Positions 35,940 to 47,536 of a stretch of 64,000 nt of DNA are shown here, piece after piece. The number at the start of each line of letters is the position of its first letter. Positions within the stretch are counted from its first letter, which is position 1. Under the pieces are notes generated by a model. The model saw nothing but the letters and a program-made list of their open reading frames with translations. It had not been told where the DNA came from and ran no database searches. This DNA comes from Capsicum annuum. Taxonomy: Eukaryota > Streptophyta > Magnoliopsida > Solanales > Solanaceae. Location of the stretch: positions 729,171 to 793,170 of the forward strand of contig NW_025842141.1 of the NCBI RefSeq assembly GCF_002878395.1, written 5' to 3'. Made by a program: the position numbers and the translations under genes.

Positions 35940-37200
35940 ATCATCTCTCTTCTTGATCTTTTATGGGAATTTGGGAGGAATTTTAATTGGTGGTAATGGG
36001 GCAATTTGATGTTTGTTAACTTTCAGATCATCACCTTTAACCACTCTAGAAGGTAGTTCTCTCACACTTTTCTCTTCTTTAACCTTTGATGGTTTACTAA
36101 TTTCATTATTGGTATTAGGAGCCTCATCGTTTGAATTATCCAACAGCTTCCTTTTCACATTTAATTTCCCATCACTTGTCTTAACATTGGAACTTTCACT
36201 AAAAAATCAGACTCTTTTGCTGATGATAGCCTTGATGTGAGCATTAGCATTTGGATTGACTGCCACATCACTTGGTAGACCTTCTTTAGGTCTAACATTG
36301 ATTTGCCATTATTTGGTCCACTTGTACATTAAATTGATTAATGGAGGTCGAATGGGAAGTCATAGTTTGGTGTAATCTAGATAAATCTCTTCTTATTTCC
36401 CTTACCATTTTGTTGGTCCCTATTACTCCCATTAATATTCGGGACAAAATATCCTCATTTATGCACCTTGCTTGATCATTCTGACCCTATTCCCAACTTG
36501 CCTTAGATAGGCAAGGCAGGAAACCCCTAAATGATTTGACAAACATCTTACTTTTTTATGAATATCCTCCTTTTCCATATCTTTATAATCCCTAGTATTC
36601 TTGGAAGATATGACATTGACTACCTCAAGAGAAGTCCCCATCACATGATTAGTAAGAATCTCAATTTGTATCCTCACCTTGATCATATTTACATTTTTTC
36701 CTTCATCTCTTCTCCTTTGTTCTTGGCCAAGATACATAGGTATCCCCATGGCTGCCTCGGTGTCTCTAATGTGCCAACCTCTAGCTAGCTTTGTCACTTG
36801 GTTTAACATATCTGATGCTATTCCATTAGGCAACTTGACAAGAGACCTTCCAGATGCGTTGTGAACCACATCTCTAGTCAATTGATCTAAGGCCCGATAA
36901 AATATTTGGAGAAGCATATTCTCCGTCACTCATGATTTGGGAATTGTATAATTTTATCATTGAACCTTTGCTACACTTAGTATAAAGGCTCACCACTAAG
37001 TTGACAAAAATTTGTGATTTCATCTCTGAGTTGTAACATTTTTTATGGAGGGAAATATCTATCCAAAAAGTCCTCTGTAAGTTTAACCCAAGATGTAATA
37101 GACCCGATAGGTAGAGATATAAACTAAAAAACAATTTCACCTATTAAAAAGAATAGGAAAAGACTCAACCAAATAGACTTTTAAGTAATATTAGAAATAT
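35940..37200 (-). pseudogene. gag: Element III gag (degenerate)
   Basis: The minus strand gives, near 37140-36874, a broken N-terminal part. At 36929-36459 follow LLQIFYRALDQLTRDVVHNA, SGRSLVKLPNGIASDMLNQV, TKLARGWHIRDTEA and EQRRRDEGKN, the conserved gag core of Athila-like elements in dicots. Further on, 36158-35961 is Lys- and Pro-rich (SKPSKVKEEKSVRELPSR), typical of the gag-protease linker. Stops and frameshifts occur between the pieces. 37200-37555 is 5' leader. Confidence 0.8.
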
Positions 37201-37555
37201 CAAACGGGGGACATACCTCAATGATGTTTTTCAAATATATCGCATCTTTCTGTTCTTGCCCCCCGAATAGACCTTTTATTTGTAACATGTGGAGCATTAC
37301 ATTAGTGACATGGAATATACTATTTCTCTTAGACGGCGGGATGCGGATGGCACTAGCACACCACGCATCATAAAGATAATCTATTTATCCTTTATGCCTA
37401 TGAAAAGAGCCATCATTTCTCCCAAGTTGGCTCATTGCAATGCAAATGCTATTAAAGTCACCTAATTGAAGAACAAAAACAACAACTAAAGTAAATAAAC
37501 ACTACGACTAACCCAAAGTTACTAACAACACAAAAATAGTGAAACTAAGCTTCAC

Positions 37556-37573
37556 TCCCCGACAACAACGCCA
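37556..37573 (-). promoter_or_regulatory. Element III primer-binding site (Asp-tRNA type)
   Basis: In reverse complement the bases read TGGCGTTGTTGTCGGGGA, differing by two C-to-T-type changes from TGGCGCCGTTGCCGGGGA, the site known from Athila/Tat-like elements. It lies 5 bp inside the LTR edge at 37579. Confidence 0.85.
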
Positions 37574-37578
37574 TTTTT

Positions 37579-37908
37579 GATAATGCTCAACATAAACTAT
37601 TATTTTGATGCAAGGTGGTCGTCGTCAATATATACCCAATAAGACTTGGGGTCGCATCCACAAGGATTGTTAATGAGTTTTCATTACCTATGTGTATTGA
37701 GAGTTACTATGTGTTAACTTGTAATGCAAAACGAAAATAAATCATAGAAGTAAATTTTGGGGGTGAATGTTGAAATTTGTTTAAAATGATCACTAAAGCA
37801 CACCAATCTGAGATCAAACAATTGTAAGTTTATCAGATTAAGAGATATATTAGGGTTATGTTCTCCTAAGTAGTGTTTATACATGGGTAATCAAGAGTTA
37901 GTCCAATT
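37579..37908 (-). repeat. Element III 5' LTR, left part
   Basis: From TGATAATGCTCAAC it parallels 26330-26675 of the other LTR. The match stops in AGTCCAATTTTT at about 37908, where element IV begins. Confidence 0.8.
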
Positions 37909-38960
37909 TTTTCCTTCTTCCGAAACCTATAACTGTCTGATATGCTTTCCTTTCTTGTCGAACCTTTTCACTCCTTTAATAGGCGAGATTTTTAAGTACA
38001 CATAATAACCAATCTCAAACTCGAGATCTTTTCTTTGCACATCAGGATACGATTTTTGGCAGCTCTGAGCTGACTTAAGCCTTTCCCTAATCAACTAAAC
38101 TTTTTTTAAGGTATCAAATACCAAGTTAGGCCCTACCACCACAGCCTCACCCACTTCAAATCAACCAATAGGAGATCTATATCTCCTCCCATAAAGAACC
38201 TCAAATGGAGCCATCTGAATACTGGAATGATAGCTATTATTATACGCGAACTCAATCAAGGGCAAGTTTTCATCCCAACTACCCTTAAAGTCAATGGCAT
38301 ACGCTCTTAAAAAATCTTATAAAGTCTGAATGGTCCTTTCTTCTTGACCATATTTCTAACGGTGGAAGGCTGTACTGAGGTGGACTTGGGTACCAAGACC
38401 CTTTTGAAAGGCTTTCTAAAATTGAGAGGTGAACTGTGTACCTCTATCTGAAATGATGGACAACAAAATTTTGTGAAATCTGACCAACTCTCTAACATAG
38501 AGCTTCGATAATCCTCAACTGAATAAGAGGTATGAACTTATAAGAAATGAGTTGATTTGATCATCCTATCCACGATGATCCAAATTAAATCATGCTGGCG
38601 ATGAGTAAGGGGAAAACTCATCACAAAATCCATGTTCACCTCTCTTCACCTCTAAATGGGAATACTGAACTCCTGCATAGACCTACTAGGCTTCTAATCC
38701 TTGATCTTAAACTACTGACATGTTGAGCACTTAGCCACAAACTCTGCAACGACTATTTTTATCCAACTCCACCAATAGACTACTTGCAAGTCACAGTACA
38801 TCTTGGTGGCCCCTGGGTGAATCAAGTAGTACGCATTATGCACTTCTGCAAGATTCACTATCTCACACCATCCATACATGGCAGACATAGTCTACCCTAG
38901 AAATGAAATACACCATCTCCTCCTTGGGAGAAAACCTCTACTTTATGATCTCTGACTGAC
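37909..38960 (-). pseudogene. pol: Element IV integrase (truncated)
   Basis: Minus-strand blocks are ISDRGTQFTSQF (about 38455), then [47 protein letters not shown] and [10 protein letters not shown] near 38180, and KISPIKGVKRFDKKGKH at the left edge, where it stops. The second catalytic Asp (SDRG) and the Glu (QEERTIQ) of the DDE triad are present. The zinc-binding part near 38700-38880 is badly decayed. The GPY/F and chromodomain region is missing because the copy is truncated here. Confidence 0.8.
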
Positions 38961-38964
38961 TCTT

Positions 38965-40400
38965 TTAGTTTTAATAAACTAGGATCCCTGTCCTACTTTT
39001 CTTTTACTTTGGAAAAAAAAGATGATTTCAAATTATTCTGCACCCATATGCTACCCTCTACTAAATCGACTAAGTAGACACCTAGTCGGGCAAGCTGATG
39101 AACTTCCTGATCTAAATTACTCTTACTATCCTTCATGTGAGCAACACTACCCATAGATATCCTACTGAGAGTATCAGGCACTATATTGGCCTTCCCTAGA
39201 AGATATAGATCACTCATGTCATAGTCTTTTAACAACTCTAACCACCGTCTTTGATGCAAATTCAATCTTTTTGAGAAAACACATACTACAAGATTTTGTT
39301 AGCTATGAATACATCAACTAGCACCCTATACAAATAGTTTATCCAAATCTTTAAGGAAAACACTACAGCTGCTAACTCAAGATCATGGGTAGGGTAATTC
39401 TTTTTATGGGGCTTAAGCTGTCTAGAGGCATAGGTTATGACCTTACCTATCTAAATCAAAACACACCCCAAACCAACTCTAGAAGTATCACAATATATCA
39501 CAAACCCATCTGAACCATTTGGTAAAGTAAAAACTAGGGCTGTAGTGAGTCGAGTCTTCAACTGTTGAAAACTCTTCTCACAAGAATCTGACCACTAGAA
39601 CTTAACTTTCTTCTGAGTCAATCTAGACATGGGTAATGCAATAGATGAAAACCCTTTCACAAATCATTGGTAATAGCTAGTCAAATGTAAGAAACTCTTG
39701 ATATATGATAGAGAGGTGGGTCTGGGCTAGTTTCTCACTACTTTGACCTTTTGAGGGTCAACTCTAATGTCATCACTAGAAATGATATGACCAAGGAAAT
39801 CTACTGACATTAGCCAAAATTTTCATTTACTGAATTTGGCGAATAACTAATTGGCTTTGAGGGTCTGCAACACTATTCTGAGATAGTCGGTATAATCATG
39901 CGGGAGTAGACAAGAATTTCATCAATGAAGACTGTGACAAACATGTCCAAGTACTGCTTTAACACATGGTTCATCAAGTCTATAAAAGATGTTGGGGAAT
40001 TGATAATACCAAATGACATGACTAGAATTTGAAGTGACCATACCGAGTTCTAAAAGCTATTTTCGAAATCTCATATTATTTGACTCTGAGCTGATGATAG
40101 CCTGATCTGAGATCTATCTTAGAAAAGTAATTGGTACCGAAAAGTTGTTCAAACAAATCATCAATTTGGGGAAGTGGATACTTGTTCTTGACCATGACTT
40201 TAGTTAAGTGATGGTAGTCAATACACATTCTGAGAGAACCATATTTCTTACACATGAATAGAACAGGTTCACCTCAAGGGGATATGCTGGGTCTAATGAA
40301 TCCCTTATCTAGGAGGTCCTTCAACTTTCTTTTTACTCGTTGAGTTCTGCTAGAGCCATTCTGTATGGTCGGATAGAGATAGGATGAGTATCAGGAAGAA
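38965..40400 (-). pseudogene. pol: Element IV reverse transcriptase-RNase H (degenerate)
   Basis: From right to left: decayed RT fingers near 40330-40000, then [20 protein letters not shown] near 39900, FLGHIISSDDIRVDPQKVK, and the RNase H blocks GSDGFVIYCDTSRVGLGCVL (about 39500), [19 protein letters not shown] and MNLHQRRWLELLKDYDMSDL (39265). ANIVPDTLSRISMGS follows, carrying the RNase H aspartate. Multiple stops. It is closely similar in layout to element I, with a sequence difference in most blocks. Confidence 0.8.
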
Positions 40401-40404
40401 AGGT

Positions 40405-40795
40405 CTATTCCAAAATCAATTTCTCGCTCTGAAGAAACTCTAACAAGATCTTTGGAAACACATCTGCAAATTTATATACTACTGGAACTGACTTAATACT
40501 GGGAGTCTCGAAACTAGAATCCTTAACTATAACAAAATGATAGACACACCCCTTAGATATCATTTTTCTCTCCCTTAGGTATGAAATAAGTTGACCCCTA
40601 AGTGCTGAAGTACTAACACTCCATTCTAGGACAAGTTCATTCGGGAATTGAAAATAGAAAATTCTATTTCTGGAGTTAACTAAAGCATAGCGTGAATGAA
40701 GCCAACCCATAAAAATAATAATGTCAAAATTTTTCATCTCTAAATCTACTAATTTTGCTAAAGAAACCTTTTGAGACACCACCCTCTGACTTAGG
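40405..40795 (-). pseudogene. Element IV protease C-terminal part
   Basis: The 125-codon open frame 40782-40405 contains LAKLVDLEMKNFDIIIFMGW, LHSRYALVNSRNRIFYFQFP and KMISKGCVYHFVIVKDSS. These match the second half of a chromovirus protease and its linker to RT. The active-site half is absent: gag text (ARIGSFNFTQPKSEGG) runs directly into VSQKVSLAKL at about 40790, so an internal deletion removed the gag zinc knuckle and the protease active site. Confidence 0.8.
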
Positions 40796-41573
40796 CTGAG
40801 TGAAGTTGAAGCTACCTATTCTAGCTCTTTTATTTTCCCTTTCTTTCTCCTTATTCTTAGAGACTTCTATCTACTAAGCATGGACCATAATACTAGATAT
40901 ATCTATCTCTTTAATCAACATTGTTGTTCTATACTCCTTGACCACACTGTTAGACATACCAGACACAAAATTACTCATCTTAAATTTGCTATCTGCTACC
41001 ACATGAGGGGCATATCTGGCTAACTGAGTAAACTTGAGAGAATACTCTTTCACTATCACGTTGCCCTATTTTAGATTAATAAACTCCAAAACCATAGCTT
41101 CCCTTAACTTCTATGGGAAGAACCTATCAAGGAAAGCAGTAGAAAACTCCTTCCATTCTACGGGCCCTGCATCTGCTCCCCTATCTGCCTTCCATTGCTT
41201 AAACCATGTATGAGCCATATACTACAATTGATATGTAGCTAACTCAGCACTCTCATTGGATGTAACCCCATGATATCTGTGATTTTCTATATAATGTCAA
41301 GGAATTCCTGTGGGCCCTCCTCAAACTTAGACCCTGTAAATGATAGAGGATTCATTTGGGTGAAGTCCTGAATTCTAGCTGTAGCATTACTAGCCACGGG
41401 GATGGCCTGAACAACACCTGGAATTCATTATAGGCTACCACTGAATGAGTTAGAGTGGTGAAAGATGCTCTAAATTCTCTATGGAAGACATGCTTGTCTA
41501 GGGGATTTGCCTAAATGGGTGAAGGTACTGGCTGATTTCCAGTTCTTTTTTTGTTGGTTCCTTTGGGAGGCAT
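40796..41573 (-). pseudogene. gag: Element IV gag (degenerate)
   Basis: The start codon is the reversed ATG at 41571-41573, encoding MPPKGTNKKRTGNQPVPSPI, a usual gag opening. The later block at 41059-40874 reads VKEYSLKFTQLARYAPHVVA, then MSNFVSGMSNSVVKEYRTTM. Stops and frame changes fill the middle. It ends in the deletion junction with protease. 41574-41774 is 5' leader. Confidence 0.75.
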
Positions 41574-41774
41574 ATTATGTAAATGGAAGAAAACATCGGT
41601 TAAGACAAAGATTTTAATTTGAGATCATGCTCACTCACTCGATATGAATACTGAAAGAATTGTTGCTAAAATGCCTCATAGCCTCTTGTCTATAAGGGTA
41701 GCGTGCTACACACCCATGCACAAGACTCTAAAATATATGACTTTTAGACTCCCTATAACTCTATTGAACTAAAT

Positions 41775-42255
41775 GCTCTGATACTAAGTTTGTAAAGCCC
41801 TGCGTCTGTACCCTAGATGCTATACGATGTATACAATTCCGAAGGACCACAAGCTTACCCATTACTAGTACCTTCTATAATCACTGAATAATAGAACTAT
41901 AATAATGTATAAATTAGGATGAATCAACCATAAGGTTAATAACTAAAATCAAATACTGATAAATAAATACTAAAAACTAATCTGTCTAAAATAATCTAGT
42001 CTAAAAGCCTATAACTGTCTAAATATGGATTTGATGGGACACATCCCCAACTAACTCCAACTACTGAATATACTGAATACTAAAATAATGAAATGATAAC
42101 TCTGTCATCATACTATGAGGACTTACCACTAAATATGCTACTGAAAGTCTGGGCTACTAAGTATGGTCCGGAGCCTGTGCGTCTGAACCTATGATATAAG
42201 ACATCATAGTGTAAAAGAAAGAGTATGCATCAGTACTTTGAATATATTGATATGC
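41775..42255 (-). repeat. Element IV primer site and truncated 5' LTR
   Basis: GCTCTGATACTA (41775-41786, reverse of TAGTATCAGAGC, one change from the Met-type site) is followed by LTR sequence from TGTAAAGCCC (41791). It matches the 3' end of the LTR at 32836-35225 in reverse and stops at about 42255, at the join to element III's LTR (TTGTGATTTTGGGATCC). Confidence 0.8.
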
Positions 42256-42665
42256 TATGTTGTGATTTTGGGATCCAGCTTCATGAAATTCTATTTCTTC
42301 CCCATGTAACTTTTCTTCTCTACCGTGATCTCTATCTCTTATCTGCATACGCGATAAATACAATCGTGGTAGTCCTCTCACGATCGCCCTTCGGTTGACT
42401 TATTGACTGGTTACAATTACAAATCTCAAGTCATGATTTCAATACTTGAGGGTTGACTATTGAGCCTAAATTTGAGCTTTGGTCCTTTTTTCTCTCATTT
42501 TATCTTTTTTAGTTTTGTATCAACTTGTTTTCATCAGGTTTCTTGTAAGATCACAAACTCTAGAAATTACCACATTTCTATAGATAATTAGCATTATATC
42601 CACAAATCTTCAATCATAGTGTTCTAAAATTTTGATTTAAATGAGTGGCAAATTTTCCACTCATC
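42256..42665 (-). repeat. Element III 5' LTR, right part
   Basis: Matches 27297-27699 of the other LTR, including the short repeats GTGATCTC and CTCACGATCG and the terminal CCACTCATC. The small minus-strand frame 42157-42381 spans the join and is not a gene. Confidence 0.85.
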
Positions 42666-45531
42666 GGCATGGTTTTATGGCTTTTATATCTCATTTTGAC
42701 CTCTTTTAAAGAGTTGAGAAATAAGGTTTTGGGGGTTAGTTTTTTGAAAATTATGCTTTTTCTTAAATATGATATAGCCATTGAGTCTGAAGCGTCGAAT
42801 TTAGTGAGGTTTCATAGTTCATTTGCATTCTCAAAATTCTACATAAATCTCGATCTATGTAATATTATGGCTTTTGAAGGCTTCAACAGCCTTATTATGG
42901 AATTTAGTAGTTATATTTTGATCCGTGTGATGGATGGATAAACGGATTGCGCCAATAGATCTCAAACATCAATTTTATGGTGGTAAAATGTTTGGTCTTT
43001 TTCTGTGGCTTTTAAATCTCATTTTGACCCTCAATTTGAAAAATTATGGTTTTAGGTTTTGGGAGTCAACTTTGTTAAAATGATATCTTTTCAAAAATCC
43101 GATATCTTCATTGAGTTTGGAGCATCTATTTTAGTGTGGTTGCATAGTTTGTTTGCATATATCAGATTTTGAATGAGTCCCAAAGCCCTAGCGGAAACTT
43201 GGAAAGTTTCCAAAGTTTTAGCTGTCATCTAGTGCCTCTGAAATCACACCCCCTAGGCTTGCAATTTCACCTCAGTGTGAAGAGGGGGTATTGCAATCGC
43301 ACAAGAGTGTGTTGCAATTGTACTACCTGGTTCCAACACCAGATAGTGCAATTGTGGTCTTCATGTTGCAATTGCAATATAAGAACCTATAATGGGTATA
43401 AATAGACCCCTTAGGTTGTGAATTGTCCATTTCTCACTCATTATTGAAATCCAAAAACCCTAAATAGTATGAAATCTTAAAAGTGAAGCTTGTGGGTGCT
43501 GGGGAAGCCGATTAATATTTATTTCTTGATTCATTTACAGATTTGAGGTTAGAATTCACCCTTTTCTTAATTGAATTCCTTGATTGATTGTTCAAAACCC
43601 CAAGACCTTAGTAATTGATTTAGATTCCTATATTTACTAGTTTTTACCTAATTTCATCTTCAAAAGAACTCCGATTCTTGATTTGGTAACTAATTTCAAA
43701 GGATTTACTCGGTAAACTATAAAAATGGGTTTTCTTCGATTTGAACCTCATTTTTAACTCGATTTGACATGTATTTTCAATTGTAGGTTCCATAAGATAC
43801 CAAGAACATGTTTTTAAAATAAATTTACAATTTTCCTTCTTTTTCGAAAACCCATTTTGGGAGTTTGTTTTGACCCCAAACTAATAGTAAGCAATATGGG
43901 TATCACTGGCTTTGTTTTAATGAATAGATTATATATTTCTTAATTTTAGTTGATTTTGGACCATTCGTGAGGAGTAGGGCTTCAGGATTAAAGTGATGCA
44001 GACCAATTTCAATAGTTGAGGTATGTTATGGATTAATTCTTTCATACTGGGTTGATAGTAAATGATGGTACAAAATGCATCTTAAGGGTGGGAAATAATC
44101 ATGAAAAATGTGTATCTATGTGTTGTTCTTGTGTGGGACATATATGAGATATAATTATTAAAATTGTGATATTATGTGATATGTGTGACTATGTGGGGTC
44201 TTATATTATGTTGATAGCCTTGGATACATGTGAATAATCATATTGTGCTTTCAAAAATGCCTATTATGGTACATTTGGTGTATTGCGATATTTATTCATA
44301 CATGTTGTCATATGAAACATGTGGGAATTCATGGATGAACAAAAATAATGAGTGAATATTGGCTTACATAGTTGTGGAAATATATCATTGTGGTTGGTTG
44401 TGGAAATACATTATGAGGTTGAACGTGTAAATACTAATTGTGATTGGTTGTTAGCATTACATGCTCATAGCATACTCATGAATGAAAAAAATAGTACCAC
44501 CATGGCAACACCTGAAAAACACTGGCAACACCTTTTATAAAACCCTCCTAAGGGATGTATCGGGGAGGAGATATTGTGAAACCTATAAAACCATATTTGA
44601 GGGATGTTCCAGGGAGGAGATATAGATATATGGATTGTATATGGTTTGATGAACCCCTCATGCGTCCCATATCGAGATGTTTGCCTCTGTTGGTGTATAC
44701 GCAGGTTATACGATGACCTCGTGCTTCATCATTGTCATCATCATATACATTGTACTTGATTTGATGTGTTTATATTATGTTTTTTTTTCATATTGACTTG
44801 CTATCTATCTAATCATCTTACGTTTCATTAGGTGTATTTGATGAGCTTGTAAAAATATATCTCCCTTGTTTTTCTTATATTTGATATAATGTATACTTGT
44901 GTTCTATCTTGGTATGTTGTTGCAATATATGTGCTATATTAAAATTGTTAGTGCAAGCGTTATGGGCTACCATTGTGGGATATTTTTTGAGTGTGGGTGA
45001 TGTGTCCTTAGATGTGTATTTTGTATTCTTTATTTTCTACTTTGTTCGATCATCCTATGATACCTACTAAGTATAAATGGACCATACTTATTCGTACTTC
45101 ACCCTTATAGTGTAGATTTAGGTTTGGGTGTGACTCAGATAGGTTGATTTTAGGTTCCTTCAGACTACTCAAGGTAGCAGACGAACATTCATGCATCCAA
45201 AGTTCACCTCTATCTTTCTATAATAGTTATGTCTTTATTACTATTTGGATATCGATATAGTTCCTTGAGGCTATTTTTCAACGTATTTTACTCATGGATT
45301 ATATTAGTAGTTCTGGCACTAATGACACATTGTTTTAGGTATGTATGGTATTTTGATATTTTCTTTCTGCAATTGTTATAATTATTTGTATGGTTTATCT
45401 TCATTCTAGAAACCTTACCTTGTGGTTATTTTTGTCTTTTCCCCCTTTTCGTATTAGTTTGGTTGATAGGCTTACTTGTCAAGGTTCACCGCGACAAGTG
45501 TCATCATGAACCTTATTTTTGGGTTGTGACA
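42666..45531 (+). repeat. LTR of host element, right part
   Basis: About 2.9 kb, non-coding, ending GGGTTGTGACA. It holds two copies of a roughly 300-bp unit (42670-42960 and 42985-43180, sharing GGCTTTTATATCTCATTTTGACC-like starts), then CAATTGCAA motifs (43280-43380), a TATA box and a leader with GAGGTATGTTATGG at 44020. With 25986-26329 it makes one LTR. No primer site follows at 45532, so it may be a solo LTR. Open frames 42645-42941, 43169-43405 and 44352-44540 have no recognisable motif. Confidence 0.65.
43397..43404 (+). promoter_or_regulatory. LTR TATA box
   Basis: TATAAATA lies just downstream of repeated TTGCAATTG motifs and upstream of a leader starting near 43430. This is the usual place for an LTR promoter. 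The inverted fragment at 78-85 has the equivalent box. Confidence 0.65.
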
Positions 45532-46085
45532 ATATGCTTCAAATCTCTATTTTAATGATTTTTCTACAAATCTCGTTAAAAATTAATTTAAACTTGGATT
45601 TAAAAGTGGACTTTGGGGATTTTGGCGTGGAAGGCCTAAATAAGTATATCTTCAAATTAAACCCCAATTTTAACCAGTTTTCACTTGGATTTTCTCCTAT
45701 GAGTTTCTTTGATCATGGGGAATATATTTTTGGACTAAAATCTTGGTTTCACCCTTCTTTTTAAAAAATCCATTTTGGAGGTTCGTTTTGATCCCGATTC
45801 ACAAATAGTTAATATGGGTATCATTAATTTCCTTTTTATGCGTGAATTTTATATTTGTATATTTAAGTTGATTTTGGATTTGTTCGGGAGAAGAAAGCTT
45901 TGTGGTAGTCTTTTAGATCAGTTATTTGCATTGAGGTAGGTTATGGGTTGTATTATGGAAAATATAAAAGTATATTATGGTTATGGGTTGTATCATGGAA
46001 AATGTGATAATGTAAATTTTGTGCCCGTGTGGGGCTCATGTGATTGATATTTGGCGGTTTTGAGACATTATTTTCTATGTGTGAC
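45532..46085 (+). repeat. Element VI 5' LTR, left part (split by element V)
   Basis: It parallels the middle of the LTR at 43560-44060 (both have AATATGGGTATCA, TTAAGTTGATTTTGGA-like text and GAGGTAGGTTATGG). It then breaks at 46085, and the LTR appears to continue at 54616. Its own upstream portion is missing, so it is truncated or merged with the preceding LTR. The open frame 45519-45764 is LTR sequence. Confidence 0.55.
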
Positions 46086-47536
46086 TGATGTGTGAGCAGA
46101 TGCTAACACATTTGAGTCTTTTAATCGAGAATAATTGCAAAGTCTTAAGCAACTTTTGTCATTTTTGATTGTTTTATATTTGATTTTGCAGTGGAAGTTA
46201 AGAGTCAAGAGAACCAACAATGATGGAAGTAAAAGAGTGGCTGACGACATTCCTGATAAGTCGTCAGCACTCTGATAGGTTATCAGCTTCATCGTCAGGC
46301 TTAGACAGAGATTGGACTTCAGTTGGAATTCTTGATGATATTTGTGATAGGCCGTCAGAAGTGTAATGAGATGTCATAGACGCCGTCAGTCTTAGAAGAA
46401 TATAAGAGCTAAGGTGGAGAAGTGACGACATTGTCTGATATGTCATCACAGTTTTGATAAGCCGTCAGGATTCACCACCAGCCTTAAGCAGAAATTGTCA
46501 AAATTGAAGAAGAGCTGACGACATTCGTGATAAGTTGTTAGCCTCCTGATAAGGCTTCACGCATGCCATCACCTAATCCAAGAAGAACACTGAACTCTGT
46601 GATTTTTTTCAATAATTAGGCTGAATTATTTAAAGAATAGTTTAGGGTTTTCTAAGGAGGATTCCAAACCTATTTTTGGAACATACATATTTTGTTATTT
46701 TTCTCTCTAGTTTCTTGGCTTGAACAAAACAATTAACTTTGAAGAGATTATCATCAATATTTTGGGATTTTACTATGATCTAATCTAAAAAACACTCATT
46801 GATATTCATCTTGCTATAAGTTCAACTTTCAAATTAGGAATTCAACTTGTTGTATCTATTATTACATTAAGAGTGGCTAAATCCCTTTAACACTAATTAT
46901 GGGATCTATGGGTTAGGTCTTGGTAAGTTTCTAAGTGTTCAAGATTCTAATGGTAATAGGACTCCTTGATAATTCTGAGGTTTTAATAATTGTCTATTGG
47001 TTGCAAATGAGAGATAGCACCTACTTTGATTTGTTTGAGATAAGAAATCAACTAAAGTAGGAAGTGAATTATTGACAGGGACTTGGAAGCTACCAACCTT
47101 CCGTTTAATAATTGATGTTGTAACAAGGTTAATTAACATAAGGTGAAGTCTGGTCAGTGAATGTAAATTCCCTAAGTCTGAGAGGATTAGGTAATTAAAT
47201 GCTTAAGTAGGTCGAGAGATATTTAGGCATAGCTTCGATAAAGACAATCTGTTGTTCCTACCTATCGTGAGAATCTTGAATCACTATTAGCAGCTGTCAA
47301 GTACCAAAACCCATAGTGAACATAATTCTGGTTTTCCATGAATTCTTGATCACAAATACTGAAACTAAAGTGACCAAAAATTATTTGCCAAATTCTTATA
47401 ACCCCCAATTTACTGAAAACTACTAACAATTAGTTGATTAACTCGTATATAATTTAGATTCACACAATATTCCCTATGGGATTCAACCCTAACCTAGTTG
47501 GGTTATATATTGACAACGATTGCTTAAATTCTCACA
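46086..47536 (+). repeat. Element V 5' LTR
   Basis: Starts TGATGTGTGAGCAG and ends TTCTCACA. The upstream half carries the TGACGAC/GATAAG inverted-repeat cluster (46240-46570); TATTTAAAG near 46627 may serve as a TATA box. The last 100 bp carry CAACCTAGTTGGGTTATAT, shared in reverse by the solo LTR at 57755. Open frames on the minus strand here (46068-46449, 46939-47139) are not genes. Confidence 0.9.
46240..46570. repeat. TGACGAC/GATAAG inverted-repeat cluster
   Basis: The perfect 8-bp arms CTGACGAC (46241-46248) and GTCGTCAG (46260-46267) flank 11 bp holding TGATAA. Related units follow at about 46280, 46345, 46421, 46456, 46515 and 46547. The 3' LTR has the same set at 53318-53650, and further copies lie inside the element at 49121-49265 and 49778-49925. 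Confidence 0.85.

Larger units (their letters stand above)
37909..42255 (-). mobile_element. Element IV: truncated Tekay-like copy
   Basis: A minus-strand chromovirus-type element lying inside element III's 5' LTR. It lacks its 3' LTR, the integrase tail and the far part of its 5' LTR. Insertion or later deletion also removed about 620 bp of the host LTR (the equivalent of 26680-27296). Its primer site is at 41775-41786 and the partial 5' LTR is at 41791-42255. No target duplication is visible, consistent with both ends having been lost. Confidence 0.8.
26330..42665 (-). mobile_element. Element III: Athila-like Ty3/gypsy
   Basis: A minus-strand element. LTRs at 26330-27699 and 37579-37908 plus 42256-42665 share sequence and end in CCACTCATCA. 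The primer site is TGGCGTTGTTGTCGGGGA, the Asp-tRNA type used by Athila/Tat elements, unlike the Met type elsewhere in the window. Gag, PR, RT, RNase H and integrase remnants follow in normal order and resemble Athila rather than the chromovirus type. It has no chromodomain. Two later insertions break it, in the PR-RT linker and in the 5' LTR. Confidence 0.85.
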
